The translations under genes were made by a program, and so were the position numbers. Shown here piece after piece: positions 17,379 through 28,189 of a stretch of 64,000 nucleotides of DNA. Origin of the DNA: Streptomyces halobius (GTDB lineage Bacteria > Actinomycetota > Actinomycetes > Streptomycetales > Streptomycetaceae). The stretch covers positions 1,302,001-1,366,000 of the forward strand of contig NZ_CP086322.1 of assembly GCF_023277745.1 (NCBI RefSeq), read 5' to 3'. Within the stretch, counting starts at the first letter, position 1, and each line of letters starts with the position of its first letter. The notes under the pieces are model-generated. The model worked only from the letters and a program-made list of their open reading frames with translations, ran no database searches and was not told the DNA's origin.

Positions 17379-17738
17379 ATGGAAAAAATCGTAGAGTGGG
17401 GGCGCGAGTTTCAGGTTTGGCAGTATTCCGTTAGTCACTCCACGCTGCTACTACGTAGCGTCAATGTGGAAGGATTCGACACCCGGCTGGATGTCGCCTT
17501 CATGGCGGTCGAGTTGATGCATTTGCGCCCTTACTACAGCCATCTGGAAATCAGTGAGGCGCACAGCGAGGAGAGGGAGCGAATCCTGGGATCTCATTCG
17601 TCCACGAAAGCGGCAGGAACGCTCTATCTCCTCAATGGGGGCAAGGGTTACGTTTTGGCTCGGCGATGCTCATGGCATGAGGATCTTGGAGATCACCATA
17701 CCCCCTCAAAATTCGGCCCACTTCGAGGTACGGAGTAG
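17379..17738 (+). CDS. Immunity-protein-like gene, probably frameshifted near its end
   Basis: A 119-residue protein starting one base after the toxin remnant, with GGAGG upstream (17368-17372). This tight toxin-immunity spacing suggests it neutralises the preceding toxin. No named immunity family was recognised. Past LYLLNGGKGYVLA the frame becomes unlikely (RRCSWHEDLGDHHT), while a neighbouring frame reads DAHGMRILEITIPPQNSAHF and runs to 17784. A single-base shift near 17660 is therefore suspected. It is less GC-rich than its neighbours, in line with acquisition by transfer. Confidence 0.5.
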   Translation: MEKIVEWGREFQVWQYSVSHSTLLLRSVNVEGFDTRLDVAFMAVELMHLRPYYSHLEISEAHSEERERILGSHSSTKAAGTLYLLNGGKGYVLARRCSWHEDLGDHHTPSKFGPLRGTE

Positions 17739-17777
17739 ACCTTTTTGTGAAATTCTGAAACCTGCACCAAGGTTCTC

Positions 17778-17873
17778 TCAGTGAACGTGTAGGAGAACAA
17801 CCCCGATCGTCCACAGGACGGATATACCGGTCACGAACCCGATGACAAGCAAAATGACTCCGAGAACGATCAC
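17778..17873 (-). CDS. Short membrane protein, DUF6131-like
   Basis: A 31-residue single-span hydrophobic peptide, start GTG 17873: MIVLGVILLVIGFVTGISVL followed by WTIGVVLLHVH. It matches the first half of the small Streptomyces DUF6131 type, usually about 50 residues, so it may be truncated after WTIGVVLL. Function unknown. Confidence 0.5.
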   Translation of the reverse strand: MIVLGVILLVIGFVTGISVLWTIGVVLLHVH

Positions 17874-18002
17874 AGGGTGCTCCCGACGCAGCCTGGCCGG
17901 CACCGTCACCGTTCCGCGTGGCGAGGCCCGTGGCCCGGGGTCGTGCCACTGAGCGGCGGAGGTCCCTTCGACCGGGACGCGACCAGCGGACCCAGCGCCC
18001 CT

Positions 18003-18475
18003 CAAGGACCTTGCCTGGGGTCTGGCCGGCCGCGGCGTGGCGGTGCTGCGCAATGACAAGATGACCTTCACATACGCGACGGAGGTGGCCGCCGCGGACG
18101 ACTTCACGATGACACGCGAGTACGTCCCCTACGCGGCTGCCGCTGTCCGTCTGCTCCAGGGGAGCCTCGCGTCGCTTCCAGCCGGGTGTTCGTCGCCGGG
18201 CACAGCATGGGTGGCAAGGTCGCCCCACGGGTCGCCGAGACCGAGCCGTCCGTCGCGGGCGTCGTGATCCTGGCGGGTGACGCCGAGCCCATGCACCGGG
18301 CGGCCGTCCGGGTCGTAAGCCACCTTGCCGCCCTCGACCCCGGCCCGCACTCCGAGGCGGCCCTCGCGAAGATCACCCGTCAGGCCACGACCGTCGAGAC
18401 CGCTCTGTCACCCCGTACGCCCCGAGAGAACTGCCCTTCGGCCTTCCTGCCTCGTACTGGCTGGACCTGCGTTCC
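18003..18475 (+). pseudogene. Broken alpha/beta hydrolase
   Basis: Fragments in shifting frames read LAWGLAGRGVAVLRNDKMTF, then MFVAGHSMGGKVAPRVAETE with the nucleophile-elbow motif GHSMGG, and finally RELPFGLPASYWLDLR. Together they describe a serine alpha/beta hydrolase with at least two frameshifts. There is no intact reading frame and no catalytic Asp/His segment. Confidence 0.7.
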
Positions 18476-18818
18476 TGCGCCCCAGCCGCCCGCCGACCAC
18501 CACGACCACGAGCAGCACCACCGCGACGACCACCACCCGCCGGAACCCGCCGAGCAGCAACCTGTTGCCACCACTACGACCAGCAGCACCCTGCAGCCGC
18601 CGGAGGCCCCGCCCACGGCTCCCCTCGCACCACGCCCCGTATACGTGAGAAAACGGGCTGTGGCTGCACAGCAGCACCGGTGCCATAGGACGGATATCAC
18701 ACCGTCATCACTGCTGGTGCCACCTACCGGCTGTATAGTTGGTTGGTATATACACTTAATCGAGAGGCAGGCCCTCGGGGTGCGTGAGTAGTGGTGACTG
18801 GCGAAAAGCTGGTGATGG
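18476..18818 (+). other. Intergenic region before the carboxylic acid reductase
   Basis: The first half is low-complexity CCACGAC/CAC-rich DNA without a coherent frame. An AT-rich patch at about 18730-18765 (TGTATAGTTGGTTGGTATAT) stands out from the GC-rich surroundings and is the only promoter-like stretch before the reductase gene; TATAGT and TACACT could serve as -10 elements. Confidence 0.4.
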
Positions 18819-21800
18819 GTGATGAGTTGGAAGCCTGAGGTCAAGGGTGGCGTGTCCGCGCGAGTGGAGCGTGTGACCGCCGAGTTGTCTGTTCACGACC
18901 GGCAGTTCCGGGACGCCCGGCCGCGGGAAGCGGTCAGTGCCGTGGCGCGGGAGCCGGGGCTGCGATGGGCGCAGACGGTGGCGGCGATCATGGAGTGGTA
19001 CGCCGATCGGCCCGCTCTGGGTGAGCGGGCGACAGAGGTGGTGACCGACCCGGTGTCGGGCCGTACCTCGCTGCGGCTGTTGCCGGAGTTCGAGACGATC
19101 AGTTATCGCGAGCTGTGGGCGGGTGTGCGAGCGGTCGCGGCGGAATGGCACCAGGATGGGCAGTGTCCGCTTCGTGCGGGTGATTTCGTCGCTCTGCTCG
19201 GGTTCACCAGCAGCGACTACACGATGCTTGATCTGGCGTGTGGGTATCTCGGTGCGGTCGCTGTGCCGCTGCAGTCCAGCGCTGCGCTTGCTCAGTTGAC
19301 GCCGGTCGTCGAGGAGACCGGGCCTCGTGTCCTCGCGGCGAGCATCGAATACCTGGACACTGCCGTCGACTTGGCGCTGTCGGGTGCGCAGACGCCGCGG
19401 GTGGTGGTGTTCGACTACCGCCCGGAGGCCGATGACCAGCGGGAGAAGTTCGAGGCGGCGCGCAGGCGGTTGGCCGAGGCCGGTGTCACCGCGCTTGACT
19501 CGCTTGCGGCGGTGCTCGAACGAGGACGCGTGTCGCCGCCCGCGCCGATGTTCACCCCTGGTGCGGATGAGGACCCGCTGAGCCTGCTCATCTATACCTC
19601 CGGAAGTACGGGCACGCCGAAGGGCGCCATGTACACCGACCGGATGGTGCGGAAGCTGTGGTCCGGGTCCCTGTTCCGGTTCGAGTCGGGCGACCTGCCC
19701 GCGATCGGGATCAACTACATGCCGTTGAGTCACATCGCCGGGCGCTCTTCACTGTTCGGGACGCTCGGTCGTGGCGGCATCAGCTACTTCACGGCCAAGA
19801 GCGATCTGTCCACGCTGTTCGAGGACATCGGTCTGGTCCGGCCGACCGAACTGCTCCTGGTGCCGCGGATCTGCGACATGCTGTTCCAGGAGTACCAGAG
19901 TGGGCGCGACCGGCGCGCCGCTGACTTCGACGACGAGAACGCGCTGGACGCGGCGGTGAAGGCGGATCTGCGAGAGCGCCGTCTGGGTGGACGCGTGCTG
20001 GAAGTCACCTGTGGCAGCGCGCCCCTTTCTGCCGACATGGCGGCGTTCGTCGAGTCCAGTCTGGATCTGCGGCTGCACGATGGCTACGGCTCGACCGAGG
20101 CCGGAGGAATCCTGTTCGACACGCAGATGTTGCGGCCGCCGGTACTCGATTACAAGCTTGTCGATGTTCCCGAGCTTGGCTATTTTCGCACCGATTCGCC
20201 GTATCCGCGGGGCGAGCTTCTGGTCAAGACGGAAAACATCTTTCCCGGGTACTACAAACGGCCCGAGGTGACGGCCGAGGTCTTCGATGAGGACGGCTAT
20301 TACAAGACCGGTGATGTCATGGCCGAGATCGCGCCGGATCAGCTCGTCTACGTCGACCGCCGCAATAATGTGCTCAAGCTGTCGCAGGGCGAGTTCGTCG
20401 CCGTCTCACGCCTGGAGGCCATCTTCGTCACCAGCCCGCTCATCCGGCAGATCTTTGTCTACGGCAGCAGCGAACGCGCTTACCTGCTAGCGGTGATCGT
20501 GCCGACCGAGGAAGCCGCCCAGCGGGCTGGAAACTCCGCCGAGCTCAAAGCATCGCTCAGTGAGTCGCTGCAGCACGTCGCGAAGCGGGCCGAGCTGAAT
20601 TCCTACGAGATTCCCCGTGATTTTCTGATCGAGACCAAACCGTTCACCACCGAGAACGGCCTACTCTCGGATGCGCGGAAATTGTTGCGCCCGCGGCTGA
20701 AAGAACGCTACGGCGACCGCCTCGAACAGCTCTACAGCGAACTCGCCGAAAGACAGGCCGACGAACTGCGCACACTCCGCCGCAGCGGCGCCGAGGCGCC
20801 GGTGCTCGCAACGGTCAGCCGCGCCGCGCAGGCGCTGCTGGGCTCCTCGAGCGCCGACCTGGACGCCACCACCCATTTCACCGAGCTCGGCGGCGACTCC
20901 CTGTCCGCACTGTCGTTCTCCAACCTGCTGCGGGAGATCTTCGACATCGAGGTCCCGGTCGGGGTCATCATCAGCCCGGCAAACGATTTGCGCCAGATCG
21001 CGAACTACATCGAAGCCCAGCGCGCACCCGGGGCGAAACGGCCCGCGTTCGCGACCGTGCACGGCCAGGACAGCACCGAAATCCATGCAGGCGACCTGCG
21101 ACTGGACAAGTTCATCGACACTGGCGTGATCGCCGCTGCCAAGACGCTGCCGCGCCCCAGCGGTGGCACCCCGCACACCGTGCTGCTGACCGGCGCGAAC
21201 GGTTATCTCGGCCGTTTCCTGTGCCTGGACTGGCTGCAACGGCTTGCCGAGACCGGCGGCACACTGATCTGCATCGTCCGGGGCACTGACGCGACCGCGG
21301 CCCGCACACGGCTCGACGCGGCATTCGACAGCGGCGACGCGGAACTGATACGGCACTACCAGGAACTGGCCGCCGAACACCTGGAAGTCCTTGCCGGCGA
21401 TATCGGCGAACCCAACCTCGGCCTGGACGAGAAGACCTGGAACCGGCTGGCCGAAAACGTCGACCTGATCATGCACCCGGCCGCGTTGGTCAACCACGTC
21501 CTGCCCTACAACCAGGTGTTCGGACCCAACGTCGTCGGCACCGCCGAGCTGATCCGGATGGCCATCACCAGCAAGATCAAACCGTTCACCCATCTCTCGA
21601 CCGTAGGCGTGGTGGCGCAGCTCGACCCGTCAGCCCTCGACGAGGACACCGATATCCGCGTCCTCAGCCCCACCCGCACGCTCGACGGCACATACGCCAA
21701 CGGCTACGGGACAAGTAAATGGGCCGGCGAAGTGCTCCTGCGGGAAGCGCACGAGGCGTGCGGCCTGCCCGTCACCGTCTTCCGATCGGACATGATCCTC

Positions 21801-22364
21801 GCGCACAGCCGCTACACCGGGCAGCTCAACGTCCCGGACATGTTCACCCGCCTACTGCTCAGTCTCATCACGACCGGGATCGCGCCCCGTTCCTTCTACC
21901 GCACCGACGCCCAAGGGAACCGGCCACGGGCGCACTATGAGGGGCTGCCGGTCGATTTCACCGCCGAGGCCGTCGCCAAACTCGGCGCGCACAACACCAG
22001 CGGATACCGGACGTTCAACACACTCAACCCCTACGACGACGGTATCTCGCTGGACGTGTTCGTCGACTGGCTCAACCAAGCCGGATACCCGGTACAGCGC
22101 ATCGACAACTACCAGGACTGGTTCGCCCGGTTCGACACCGCCATCCGCGCACTGCCCGAAACCCAGCGACAGCACTCGCTCCTGCCGCTGCTGCACTCCG
22201 TCCAGCAGCCCAGCGAGCCGATCCCCGGCTCCGCCATTCCGGCCGAGCGGTTCCACACCGCGGTACGGGACGCCAAGATCGGTGCCGACAAAGACATCCC
22301 GCATCTATCTGCCGCGCTCATCGGCAAATACGCCACTGACCTGCAACAGCTCGGCTTGCTGTGA
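18819..22364 (+). CDS. car: Carboxylic acid reductase
   Basis: An 1181-residue three-domain enzyme that reduces carboxylic acids to aldehydes with ATP and NADPH. The adenylation domain carries [11 protein letters not shown] (about residue 259) and GYGSTEAGG. The carrier domain has [10 protein letters not shown] with the phosphopantetheine serine near residue 694. The reductase domain has the Rossmann motif [11 protein letters not shown] (about 789) and the YGTSK active-site pair (Tyr near 963). Length matches the family (about 1170-1200). The start is GTG 18819 or ATG 18822. It needs a phosphopantetheinyl transferase for activity and none is encoded nearby. It stands alone between a broken hydrolase and insertion sequences. 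Confidence 0.93.
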   Translation: MMSWKPEVKGGVSARVERVTAELSVHDRQFRDARPREAVSAVAREPGLRWAQTVAAIMEWYADRPALGERATEVVTDPVSGRTSLRLLPEFETISYRELWAGVRAVAAEWHQDGQCPLRAGDFVALLGFTSSDYTMLDLACGYLGAVAVPLQSSAALAQLTPVVEETGPRVLAASIEYLDTAVDLALSGAQTPRVVVFDYRPEADDQREKFEAARRRLAEAGVTALDSLAAVLERGRVSPPAPMFTPGADEDPLSLLIYTSGSTGTPKGAMYTDRMVRKLWSGSLFRFESGDLPAIGINYMPLSHIAGRSSLFGTLGRGGISYFTAKSDLSTLFEDIGLVRPTELLLVPRICDMLFQEYQSGRDRRAADFDDENALDAAVKADLRERRLGGRVLEVTCGSAPLSADMAAFVESSLDLRLHDGYGSTEAGGILFDTQMLRPPVLDYKLVDVPELGYFRTDSPYPRGELLVKTENIFPGYYKRPEVTAEVFDEDGYYKTGDVMAEIAPDQLVYVDRRNNVLKLSQGEFVAVSRLEAIFVTSPLIRQIFVYGSSERAYLLAVIVPTEEAAQRAGNSAELKASLSESLQHVAKRAELNSYEIPRDFLIETKPFTTENGLLSDARKLLRPRLKERYGDRLEQLYSELAERQADELRTLRRSGAEAPVLATVSRAAQALLGSSSADLDATTHFTELGGDSLSALSFSNLLREIFDIEVPVGVIISPANDLRQIANYIEAQRAPGAKRPAFATVHGQDSTEIHAGDLRLDKFIDTGVIAAAKTLPRPSGGTPHTVLLTGANGYLGRFLCLDWLQRLAETGGTLICIVRGTDATAARTRLDAAFDSGDAELIRHYQELAAEHLEVLAGDIGEPNLGLDEKTWNRLAENVDLIMHPAALVNHVLPYNQVFGPNVVGTAELIRMAITSKIKPFTHLSTVGVVAQLDPSALDEDTDIRVLSPTRTLDGTYANGYGTSKWAGEVLLREAHEACGLPVTVFRSDMILAHSRYTGQLNVPDMFTRLLLSLITTGIAPRSFYRTDAQGNRPRAHYEGLPVDFTAEAVAKLGAHNTSGYRTFNTLNPYDDGISLDVFVDWLNQAGYPVQRIDNYQDWFARFDTAIRALPETQRQHSLLPLLHSVQQPSEPIPGSAIPAERFHTAVRDAKIGADKDIPHLSAALIGKYATDLQQLGLL

Positions 22365-22447
22365 TCCCCATGAGCACCCTGTTATCCAGGGAGCCCTTGC
22401 AGCCGTCAGACACATATGGCAAGTAGGGCTGGAGGCCACGTGCCTAG

Positions 22448-23958
22448 CGGTGGTTTGTTAGACCGGGCAGTAGAGGTCAAGTGGTCTGCCTGTGCCGACG
22501 GCGTTGATCAGGGATTGGAGTGTGGCGGGAGGGGGTTTCGTTGACCATGCCCGCCAGTAGCGTTGCAGCGTGGCCCAGGGCGTCAGCCAGCCACGGACGG
22601 CCCGGATGGCGTGGGGCCAGCAGGCCGGCTGGGGCTGGTGGGGCGGTGGGGTGCCCCCTCTCTGGCCGGCCAGGAGCCGGCTCCTCCTCATGGGCGACGG
22701 GTGGGGGTGGGGTGAACCAGGTGTCCCAGCAGAAGCTGAACGCGCAGGTGACGAGGGTCTGGTGGCGGCGGATGGCGACATCGGAGCGGACCTGGAAGTC
22801 AGCCCATCCGAGCTCGTCCTTGACCTGCTTGTAGCTCTGCTCGACCCAGTGCCGCAGTCCGTAGATCCGCACGACTTCGGTGAGGTCGGCGGCCGGGTGA
22901 CGGCTGCCGCTCTCGCGTGTCGATCCCGGCCGGGGCAGGTTGGTGGCCAGGTACCAGGTGGACTGCGCGGGCAGCGTGGCCGGGTCGGTGGTGGCGATCA
23001 CCAGCCGGGTGGTGCTGTCCGGGCCCCACCAGCCCAGCTGGGCATCGGCGGCCCACCACCTGGTGGTGTGTCCGTCGCGGAAGGTGCGGGTCACCGCCGT
23101 CCAGTCGCCGGGGCGGTCCGGTCCGTGCCAGGCCAGGTCGCGGGCGGCGTCGACGGGCGTGTACGCCTCGTCGCCGTAGGCCCAGGCTCCCCGCCGGGGT
23201 TTGAGCGCCATCACGAACGGCAGCCCTGCGGCCGACAGTTCCCCGCGGAAGGCGTCCTGGTCGCCGTAGGCACAGTCGGCGGCCACCGCCCGCAAAGACA
23301 CCCCCGACTCCTTCGCCTTCCGGGCCAGGTCGGCTCCGATCTGGAGTTTCGTGCGGGAAGTCGGGGTCGTTCTTCCCCTTCGGGAAGTGGTGGGCGGGGG
23401 TGTAGGGCACGGCGTGCAGGGGGTAGTAGACGCGCTCGTCCGCCCAGCAGGTGGTCACGGTGACGACGCCGCGGTCGATTTTCCCGACCGAGCCCAGGTA
23501 CTGCTTGCCGACGTGCGCGGTCGCACTCCCGTCCTTGCGGTCACCGGAGTCGTCGACGACCAGCACCCCGCCCGAGTGCGGGGCCGTGGCTGGATCGGCC
23601 AGCAGCAGCTCCACACGGCGGGCGTTGACCTTCTCATGGTCCCAGGTCGACTCGGACAGGAAGAACTGCAGCCGCTGGACCGCCCGATGCTGAGCGCCGG
23701 CCACCGGCTCCGTACCGGCCAGGCAGGTCAGCGTCTTGTTCCGGTCCCTCGGCAGCAGCAGCCCTACGAGGTACTCGCGGAACCCCCGGCGCTGTGCCAA
23801 CGTGGAAAACAGGTCATCGAAGCGGGCGGCATAAGCTTCCAACGGCCCCGGCGCGGGCGGACACGGCACACGCTTGGTCATCACAACCCCCCGGACAGTG
23901 GGCGGAGTTCCCACCAACTGGCCTACTACCGACCCGAACCGCCGTCAACAAACCACCG
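22448..23958. mobile_element. IS701-family insertion sequence, copy 1
   Basis: Terminal inverted repeats CGGTGGTTTGTT at 22448 and AACAAACCACCG ending at 23958 are flanked on both sides by CTAG (22444-22447 and 23959-23962). This is the 4-bp YTAR target duplication known for IS701. Length 1511 bp. Confidence 0.85.
22477..23881 (-). pseudogene. IS701-type transposase with one frameshift
   Basis: The first part from ATG 23881 (MTKRVPCPPAPGPLEAYAAR) includes VLVVDDSGDRKDGSATAHVG (first catalytic Asp). At the GGG run 23355-23357 one base appears extra: the frame turns from DPDF to PHETPDRSRP, while the neighbouring frame continues RTKLQIGADLARK into AVAADCAYGDQDAFRGELSA and YGLRHWVEQSYKQVKDELGW (second Asp and Glu). 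Removal of one C restores the full protein. Confidence 0.85.
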
Positions 23959-23964
23959 CTAGGC

Positions 23965-25441
23965 CCAATACCGGTGACTTTGAGGTTTTCGGGTCGTTGA
24001 GTGGGGTGTGCCAAGGCCCGGACAGGTGAAGTCGTCGGCGGACGAGCGGTTGTCGGACCGGATCGCGCTTGGGGTGCTGACCCGCGCGTTTCCGCCGGAG
24101 CTGGTGGATGAAGTGGTCGCGGGGTGCGGCCGGGTCGAGCAGCGGCATCGGCTGCTCCCGGCCCGGGTGGTGGTCTATTTCGTGCTCGCGATGTGCCTGT
24201 TTTCCGGTCAGGGCTATGAGGAGGTCGCCAGGCTGATCACCCACAGGCTGGAGCGGATGGGCCGGTGGAAGACGTGGCGGGTGCCGACCACCGCGGCGAT
24301 CGGCCGGGCCCGGCTGCGGCTGGGCCCGGAACCGCTCAAGGCCCTGTTCGCCCGGGTATGCAGGCCCGTGGCCACCGAAGAGACGGCCGGTTCCTGGTAT
24401 CGGGGCCGGCGGCTGGTCGCGGTGGACGGCACCACATTCGATGTGCCTGACACCCAGGCCAATGCCGCTTTCTTCGGCCGCCCCGGGGTGGGCCGCGGAG
24501 GAGAGAAGAGCGCCTACCCGCAGGCACGGGTGGCCGCCCTCGTCGAGTGCGGCACCCACGCCGTCTTCGCGGCCGAGGCCGGGCCTTTGGCCGTGCACGA
24601 AACCGAGCTGGCCCAGCGCCTGTTCGGCTCACTGACGCCCGGAATGCTGGTCCTGGCCGACCGGGGCTTTCACAGCTTCGACCTGTGGCGGGCCGCCGCC
24701 GCGACCGGTGCCGACCTGCTGTGGCGCGTCAAGAGCGACGCGGTTCTGCCCGTGCGGACTCTGCTGGAGGACGGTTCTTACCTCTCACAGATCGTCGCCG
24801 CCCGCGACAGAAACCGCCGCGCGGATCCGGCCCACGTCCGCGTCATCGAGTACACCCTCGGTCCCGAAGGCGGCGCCACGACGGTCTACCGGCTGATCAC
24901 CACGATCCTGGCCCCCAAGGCCGCGTCCGCCACCTCACTGGCCGCGCTCTACGCCCAGCGGTGGGAGATCGAGAACACCCTGGACGAGATCAAGACCCAC
25001 CAAGGCGGATCCCGCCTCGTCCTGCGCTCCCAGCACCCGGCCGGGATCGAGCAGGAGATCTTCGGCTTCCTGCTGGTGCATCACGCACTGCGGGACCTCA
25101 TGCACCAGGCCGCCCAGCACTCCGGCCAGGACCCCGACCGGATCTCCTTCACCCGCACCCTGCGCGTCATCCGCCGCCACGTCACCGACCAGGCGGCGTT
25201 TTCCCCCCTCCCGGCTGGCCCGGGCCCTGACCGCGGCCCTGCATGAGATCCGCGAACGCCCCCTGCCGCCCCGGCGGTTGCGCTCCAGCCCCCGCGTCAT
25301 CAAACGCAAAATGTCCAATTGGAAGCTCAAGCGCACCGAGCATCGCAACCCGCCCCCACCGGACGCTCCCCGTCTGACGCTGGTCGGACCAACCAAGACC
25401 CGGCCAACCCGCCGGAAAACAAACTAAATCACCGGTATTGG
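23965..25441. mobile_element. IS4-family insertion sequence, copy 1
   Basis: Inverted repeats CCAATACCGGTGA (23965-23977) and TCACCGGTATTGG (25429-25441). The left end abuts the IS701 element. CTAGGC is found at both flanks (23959 and 25444), with two extra bases on the right, so the duplication is imperfect or coincidental. Confidence 0.8.
24008..25427 (+). pseudogene. IS4-family transposase with a frameshift near its end
   Basis: A DDE transposase with VAVDGTTFDVPDTQANAAFF (Asp), MLVLADRGFHSFDLWRAAAA (Asp) and YAQRWEIENTLDEIK, the Y-R-E-K signature of IS4. After VTDQAAF the frame breaks in the C run at about 25205-25210. The shifted frame gives the proper tail SRLARALTAALHEIRERPLP and PRVIKRKMSNWKLKR to the TAA at 25427. 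The catalytic core is intact, so activity might survive. Confidence 0.85.
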
Positions 25442-25876
25442 TACTAGGCCTGGTCTGTGCAATTCGATCTTGCATTTCCCATCGGCTGGTATCGCAAGTG
25501 TGGGTTCGCATTTCCGCAGTCCCTCGCACGCCTCCGATCTGCTGTGCTTGGCCATGTCTCAGTCGGGGACAGCAGGGTTTTGTCTCACGATCTTGCCCCT
25601 TGAGGTCTGTCCACCGCTGTGTACGCCCCAGACGGTGGCAGCGAGGTGATGATCCGTCCTGGATGACGTCCGCTCCAAGTTGGAGCTTGTTGCTGACCAA
25701 CGACAGCGAGGTCATCGATAGCGACTGGCTTCCGTGTGGATGTCCGTTTGTGCGGGGAGGGCGGCGGTAGGGTCCGGGGTGGTATGTCGGGAATCTGTTT
25801 GGCGGTCGTGGTCAGCTGGCTGTTGCGTTGGCCAGGGCTGGCGTACTTGCGGCGCCGATGACGCAAGGGGACGCGT
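25442..25876. other. Intergenic region, no gene recognised
   Basis: About 430 bp between the IS4 right end and the CBS gene. Short frames on both strands lack family resemblance or ribosome sites. No repeat or hairpin of note was seen. The CBS promoter presumably lies in its last 150 bp. Confidence 0.4.
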
Positions 25877-26335
25877 ATGCGTGCGGGCGATCTGGCGGAG
25901 CCGTATCCGGCGGTGTGTACGGACGACGACGCCATGGACGCGGCTCGTTTGTTCGTGGAGCGGCGGTTGCCGGCGCTGTTGGTGCTCGATCGCGATGGGC
26001 GGCCGTACGCGATCGTGCCTGGTTCGCAGCTGCTGAAGGTCATGGTGCCCGACTTTGTGCTGCGAGATACGTCTCTGGCCAGAACCTTCGTGGAGGGGGA
26101 TGTGCAGACGCTGTCGGAGGCGCTGGCCGGGCTCTCGGTAGCGCAGTGGCTGCCGGGGCCACGTGTCCTGCCGACGGTGGTCGGACTGAGTGCCGACGTC
26201 TTGGAGGTTGCTGCGCTGATGGTGACGACGCGTACCCCGTTGGTGGCCGTTGTCGAGTCGGACGGGGAGCGGACACGGACGACGGGCGCGATCAGCGCGG
26301 CTCGGTTGATGGAGCATTTCCTGGACCAGCCGTGA
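25877..26335 (+). CDS. CBS-domain protein
   Basis: A 152-residue soluble protein made of a CBS pair: MRAGDLAEPYPAVCTDDDAM with AARLFVERRLPALLVLDRDG (first repeat) and the second repeat containing VLEVAALMVTTRTPLVAVVE. CBS pairs bind adenylates and often sense energy or ionic state. AAGGGGA precedes the ATG. It is 70 bp upstream of a cation/proton antiporter gene on the same strand, so it may regulate the transporter. Confidence 0.8.
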   Translation: MRAGDLAEPYPAVCTDDDAMDAARLFVERRLPALLVLDRDGRPYAIVPGSQLLKVMVPDFVLRDTSLARTFVEGDVQTLSEALAGLSVAQWLPGPRVLPTVVGLSADVLEVAALMVTTRTPLVAVVESDGERTRTTGAISAARLMEHFLDQP

Positions 26336-26405
26336 GATGTACCAGTGTGACCGAGCGCGGCATGTCGCTGGTGCACCGCGCGTATAGGGGTGCTGGGGCG
26401 GTCTG

Positions 26406-27926
26406 GTGACGCTGCAGGAGCTGTATCTGGCCCTGCTGGTCGGCGGCGCGGTGCTGCTGGCCAGCATCGCCGCGGCCCGCATGGCGCACCGGATCGGGCT
26501 GCCCGGTCTGCTGCTGTTCCTCGCCGTTGGCGTGATCCTCGGTGAGGACGTCCTCGGTCTGGAGTTCGATGACGCGGGGCTGGCCCAGTCCCTCGGCATC
26601 GCGGCTCTGGCGGTGATCCTCGTCGAGGGCGGTCTGACCACGCAGTGGACGGACGTCCGGCGGCTGCTGCTGCCTGCCGGGGTGCTGGCGACGGTGGGTG
26701 TGGCCGTGTCGGTGATGGTCACCGCGGCCGGGGCGCACTGGCTTCTGGGGATGGACTGGCATCTGGCGCTGTTGCTGGGTGCGATCGTCTCGTCCACGGA
26801 TGCGGCGGCGGTTTTCGCGGTACTGCGGGCGCTGCCGCTGCCGCAGAAGGTGTCGGGGCTGCTGGAGGCCGAATCGGGGTTCAACGACGCGCCCACCATC
26901 ATCCTGGTGCTGGTCTTCAGCACCGCGGCCGAGGACCTGCCCGATGCGGCGCACATCGTCGGCAACGTCGTGTACCAGCTCGGCGTGGGCGGTGCCTTGG
27001 GGCTGGCCATGGGGCGCCTTGGTGTCGCTGCCCTGCGGCACATCGCGCTGCCGGCCACGGGCCTGTATCCGCTGGCGACGGTGGGCTTCGGCATCATCGC
27101 GTTCGCCGCCGCCGGCGCCGTGAACGCCAGCGGCATCATCGCCGCCTACCTCGCCGCGCTCGTCCTGGGCAACGCCAAGTTGCCGCATCGCGCTGCAATC
27201 CGCTCCTTCGCAGAGGGAACGGGCTGGCTGGCCCAGATCGGCCTGTTCGTCATGCTCGGCCTCCTGGTGACCCCAAGGGAGCTGCCCTCCGCCGTCCTCC
27301 CGGCCGTCGCGGTCGGGCTCGTTCTCGTGCTCGCGGCCCGGCCCGTCTCCGTGCTCGCCTGCCTGCTGCCGTTCCGGCTGCCGTGGCGCGAGCAGGCGTT
27401 CATCTCCTGGGCCGGACTGCGCGGCGCGGTCCCGATCGTGCTGGCCACCTTCCCCATCGTCGAAGGGGTCAGCGGCGCCATCGACGTGCTGAACATCGTC
27501 TTCGTCCTGGTGGTCCTGTTCACCCTGCTCCAGGGCCCCAGCCTGCCCGCCGTCGCGCGCAGGCTCGGCCTGGTCCGTCCTGATGCCCTGCGGGAGGTCC
27601 AGGTCGAGACGGCCCCACTGGACGTGCTGGATGCGGACCTGCTCACCGTCATCATCCCGCCCGGTTCACGGCTCAAAGGGGTGGCCGTCTTCGAACTGCG
27701 CCTGCCGCCGCCGACCATGCTCACCTTGATCGTCCGGGGCGGCGTCACCATCGTCCCGCGTCAGGACACGGTGCTGCGTACGGGGGACGAGCTGTTGCTG
27801 ATCACGACACCGAAGGTGCGGGAGGCCGCCGAACGACGGCTGCGTGCCGTCGGCCGCCGTGGCAAACTCGCCCGCTGGTTCGGTGAGCAAGGCGATCCGG
27901 GGCCCACCGGCCGGGTCACCGGCTGA
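26406..27926 (+). CDS. CPA1-type potassium/proton antiporter (NhaP2/CvrA-like)
   Basis: A 506-residue membrane protein. About 12-13 hydrophobic segments cover residues 1-390, with the antiporter motifs GAIVSSTDAAAVFAVLRALP and LEAESGFNDAPTIILVLVFS. The cytoplasmic C-terminal TrkA_C/RCK-C-like domain (LPPPTMLTLIVRGGVTIVPR and VLRTGDELLLITTP) identifies the NhaP2 type, which exchanges K+ or Na+ for H+ across the membrane. GTG start. Follows the CBS gene. Confidence 0.88.
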   Translation: MTLQELYLALLVGGAVLLASIAAARMAHRIGLPGLLLFLAVGVILGEDVLGLEFDDAGLAQSLGIAALAVILVEGGLTTQWTDVRRLLLPAGVLATVGVAVSVMVTAAGAHWLLGMDWHLALLLGAIVSSTDAAAVFAVLRALPLPQKVSGLLEAESGFNDAPTIILVLVFSTAAEDLPDAAHIVGNVVYQLGVGGALGLAMGRLGVAALRHIALPATGLYPLATVGFGIIAFAAAGAVNASGIIAAYLAALVLGNAKLPHRAAIRSFAEGTGWLAQIGLFVMLGLLVTPRELPSAVLPAVAVGLVLVLAARPVSVLACLLPFRLPWREQAFISWAGLRGAVPIVLATFPIVEGVSGAIDVLNIVFVLVVLFTLLQGPSLPAVARRLGLVRPDALREVQVETAPLDVLDADLLTVIIPPGSRLKGVAVFELRLPPPTMLTLIVRGGVTIVPRQDTVLRTGDELLLITTPKVREAAERRLRAVGRRGKLARWFGEQGDPGPTGRVTG

Positions 27927-27930
27927 GGGG

Positions 27931-28189
27931 TCAGCGGGTCCGTCCGCGTCGTCGGACGGCGATCCGCCAGGCCGGATACAGGATGCTCACCGGCCACAAC
28001 GTGATCAGCAGGATGAGTGTCAGGGCACTGGAGGCGGGATGCCCCGCGGTGTCCCGCCGCCATCCCTCGTCGCGGACCAGGAGGCGCGGCAGGCTTCCGG
28101 TGAAGCCGACGACGCCGAGGTAGACGGCCAGGGCGGCGAGCAGAAGGAGTCTCCCGGTCCGTGGACGCCGCCCAGGCGTCGTCGGTCAT
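27931..28189 (-). pseudogene. Small two-span membrane protein, frameshifted
   Basis: The ATG at 28189 overlaps the stop of the upstream antiporter gene (ATGA) and starts MTDDAWAAS, but the plausible continuation is in another frame: TGRLLLLAALAVYLGVVGFT, then SSALTLILLITLWPVSILYP and AWRIAVRRRGRTR, ending at 27931. Two hydrophobic spans are clear. A shift near 28150 is needed to join them. Possibly an accessory subunit of the antiporter. Confidence 0.5.

Noticed and set aside
18480..18560. CAC/CGAC-rich short repeats resembling a CRISPR or tandem array
   Set aside because: Units are irregular, only a few bases long and without spacers; this is low-complexity DNA.
18819..22364. A biosynthetic gene cluster around the carboxylic acid reductase
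   Set aside because: No transferase, synthase, carrier, regulator or transporter genes belong to it; the neighbours are mobile elements.
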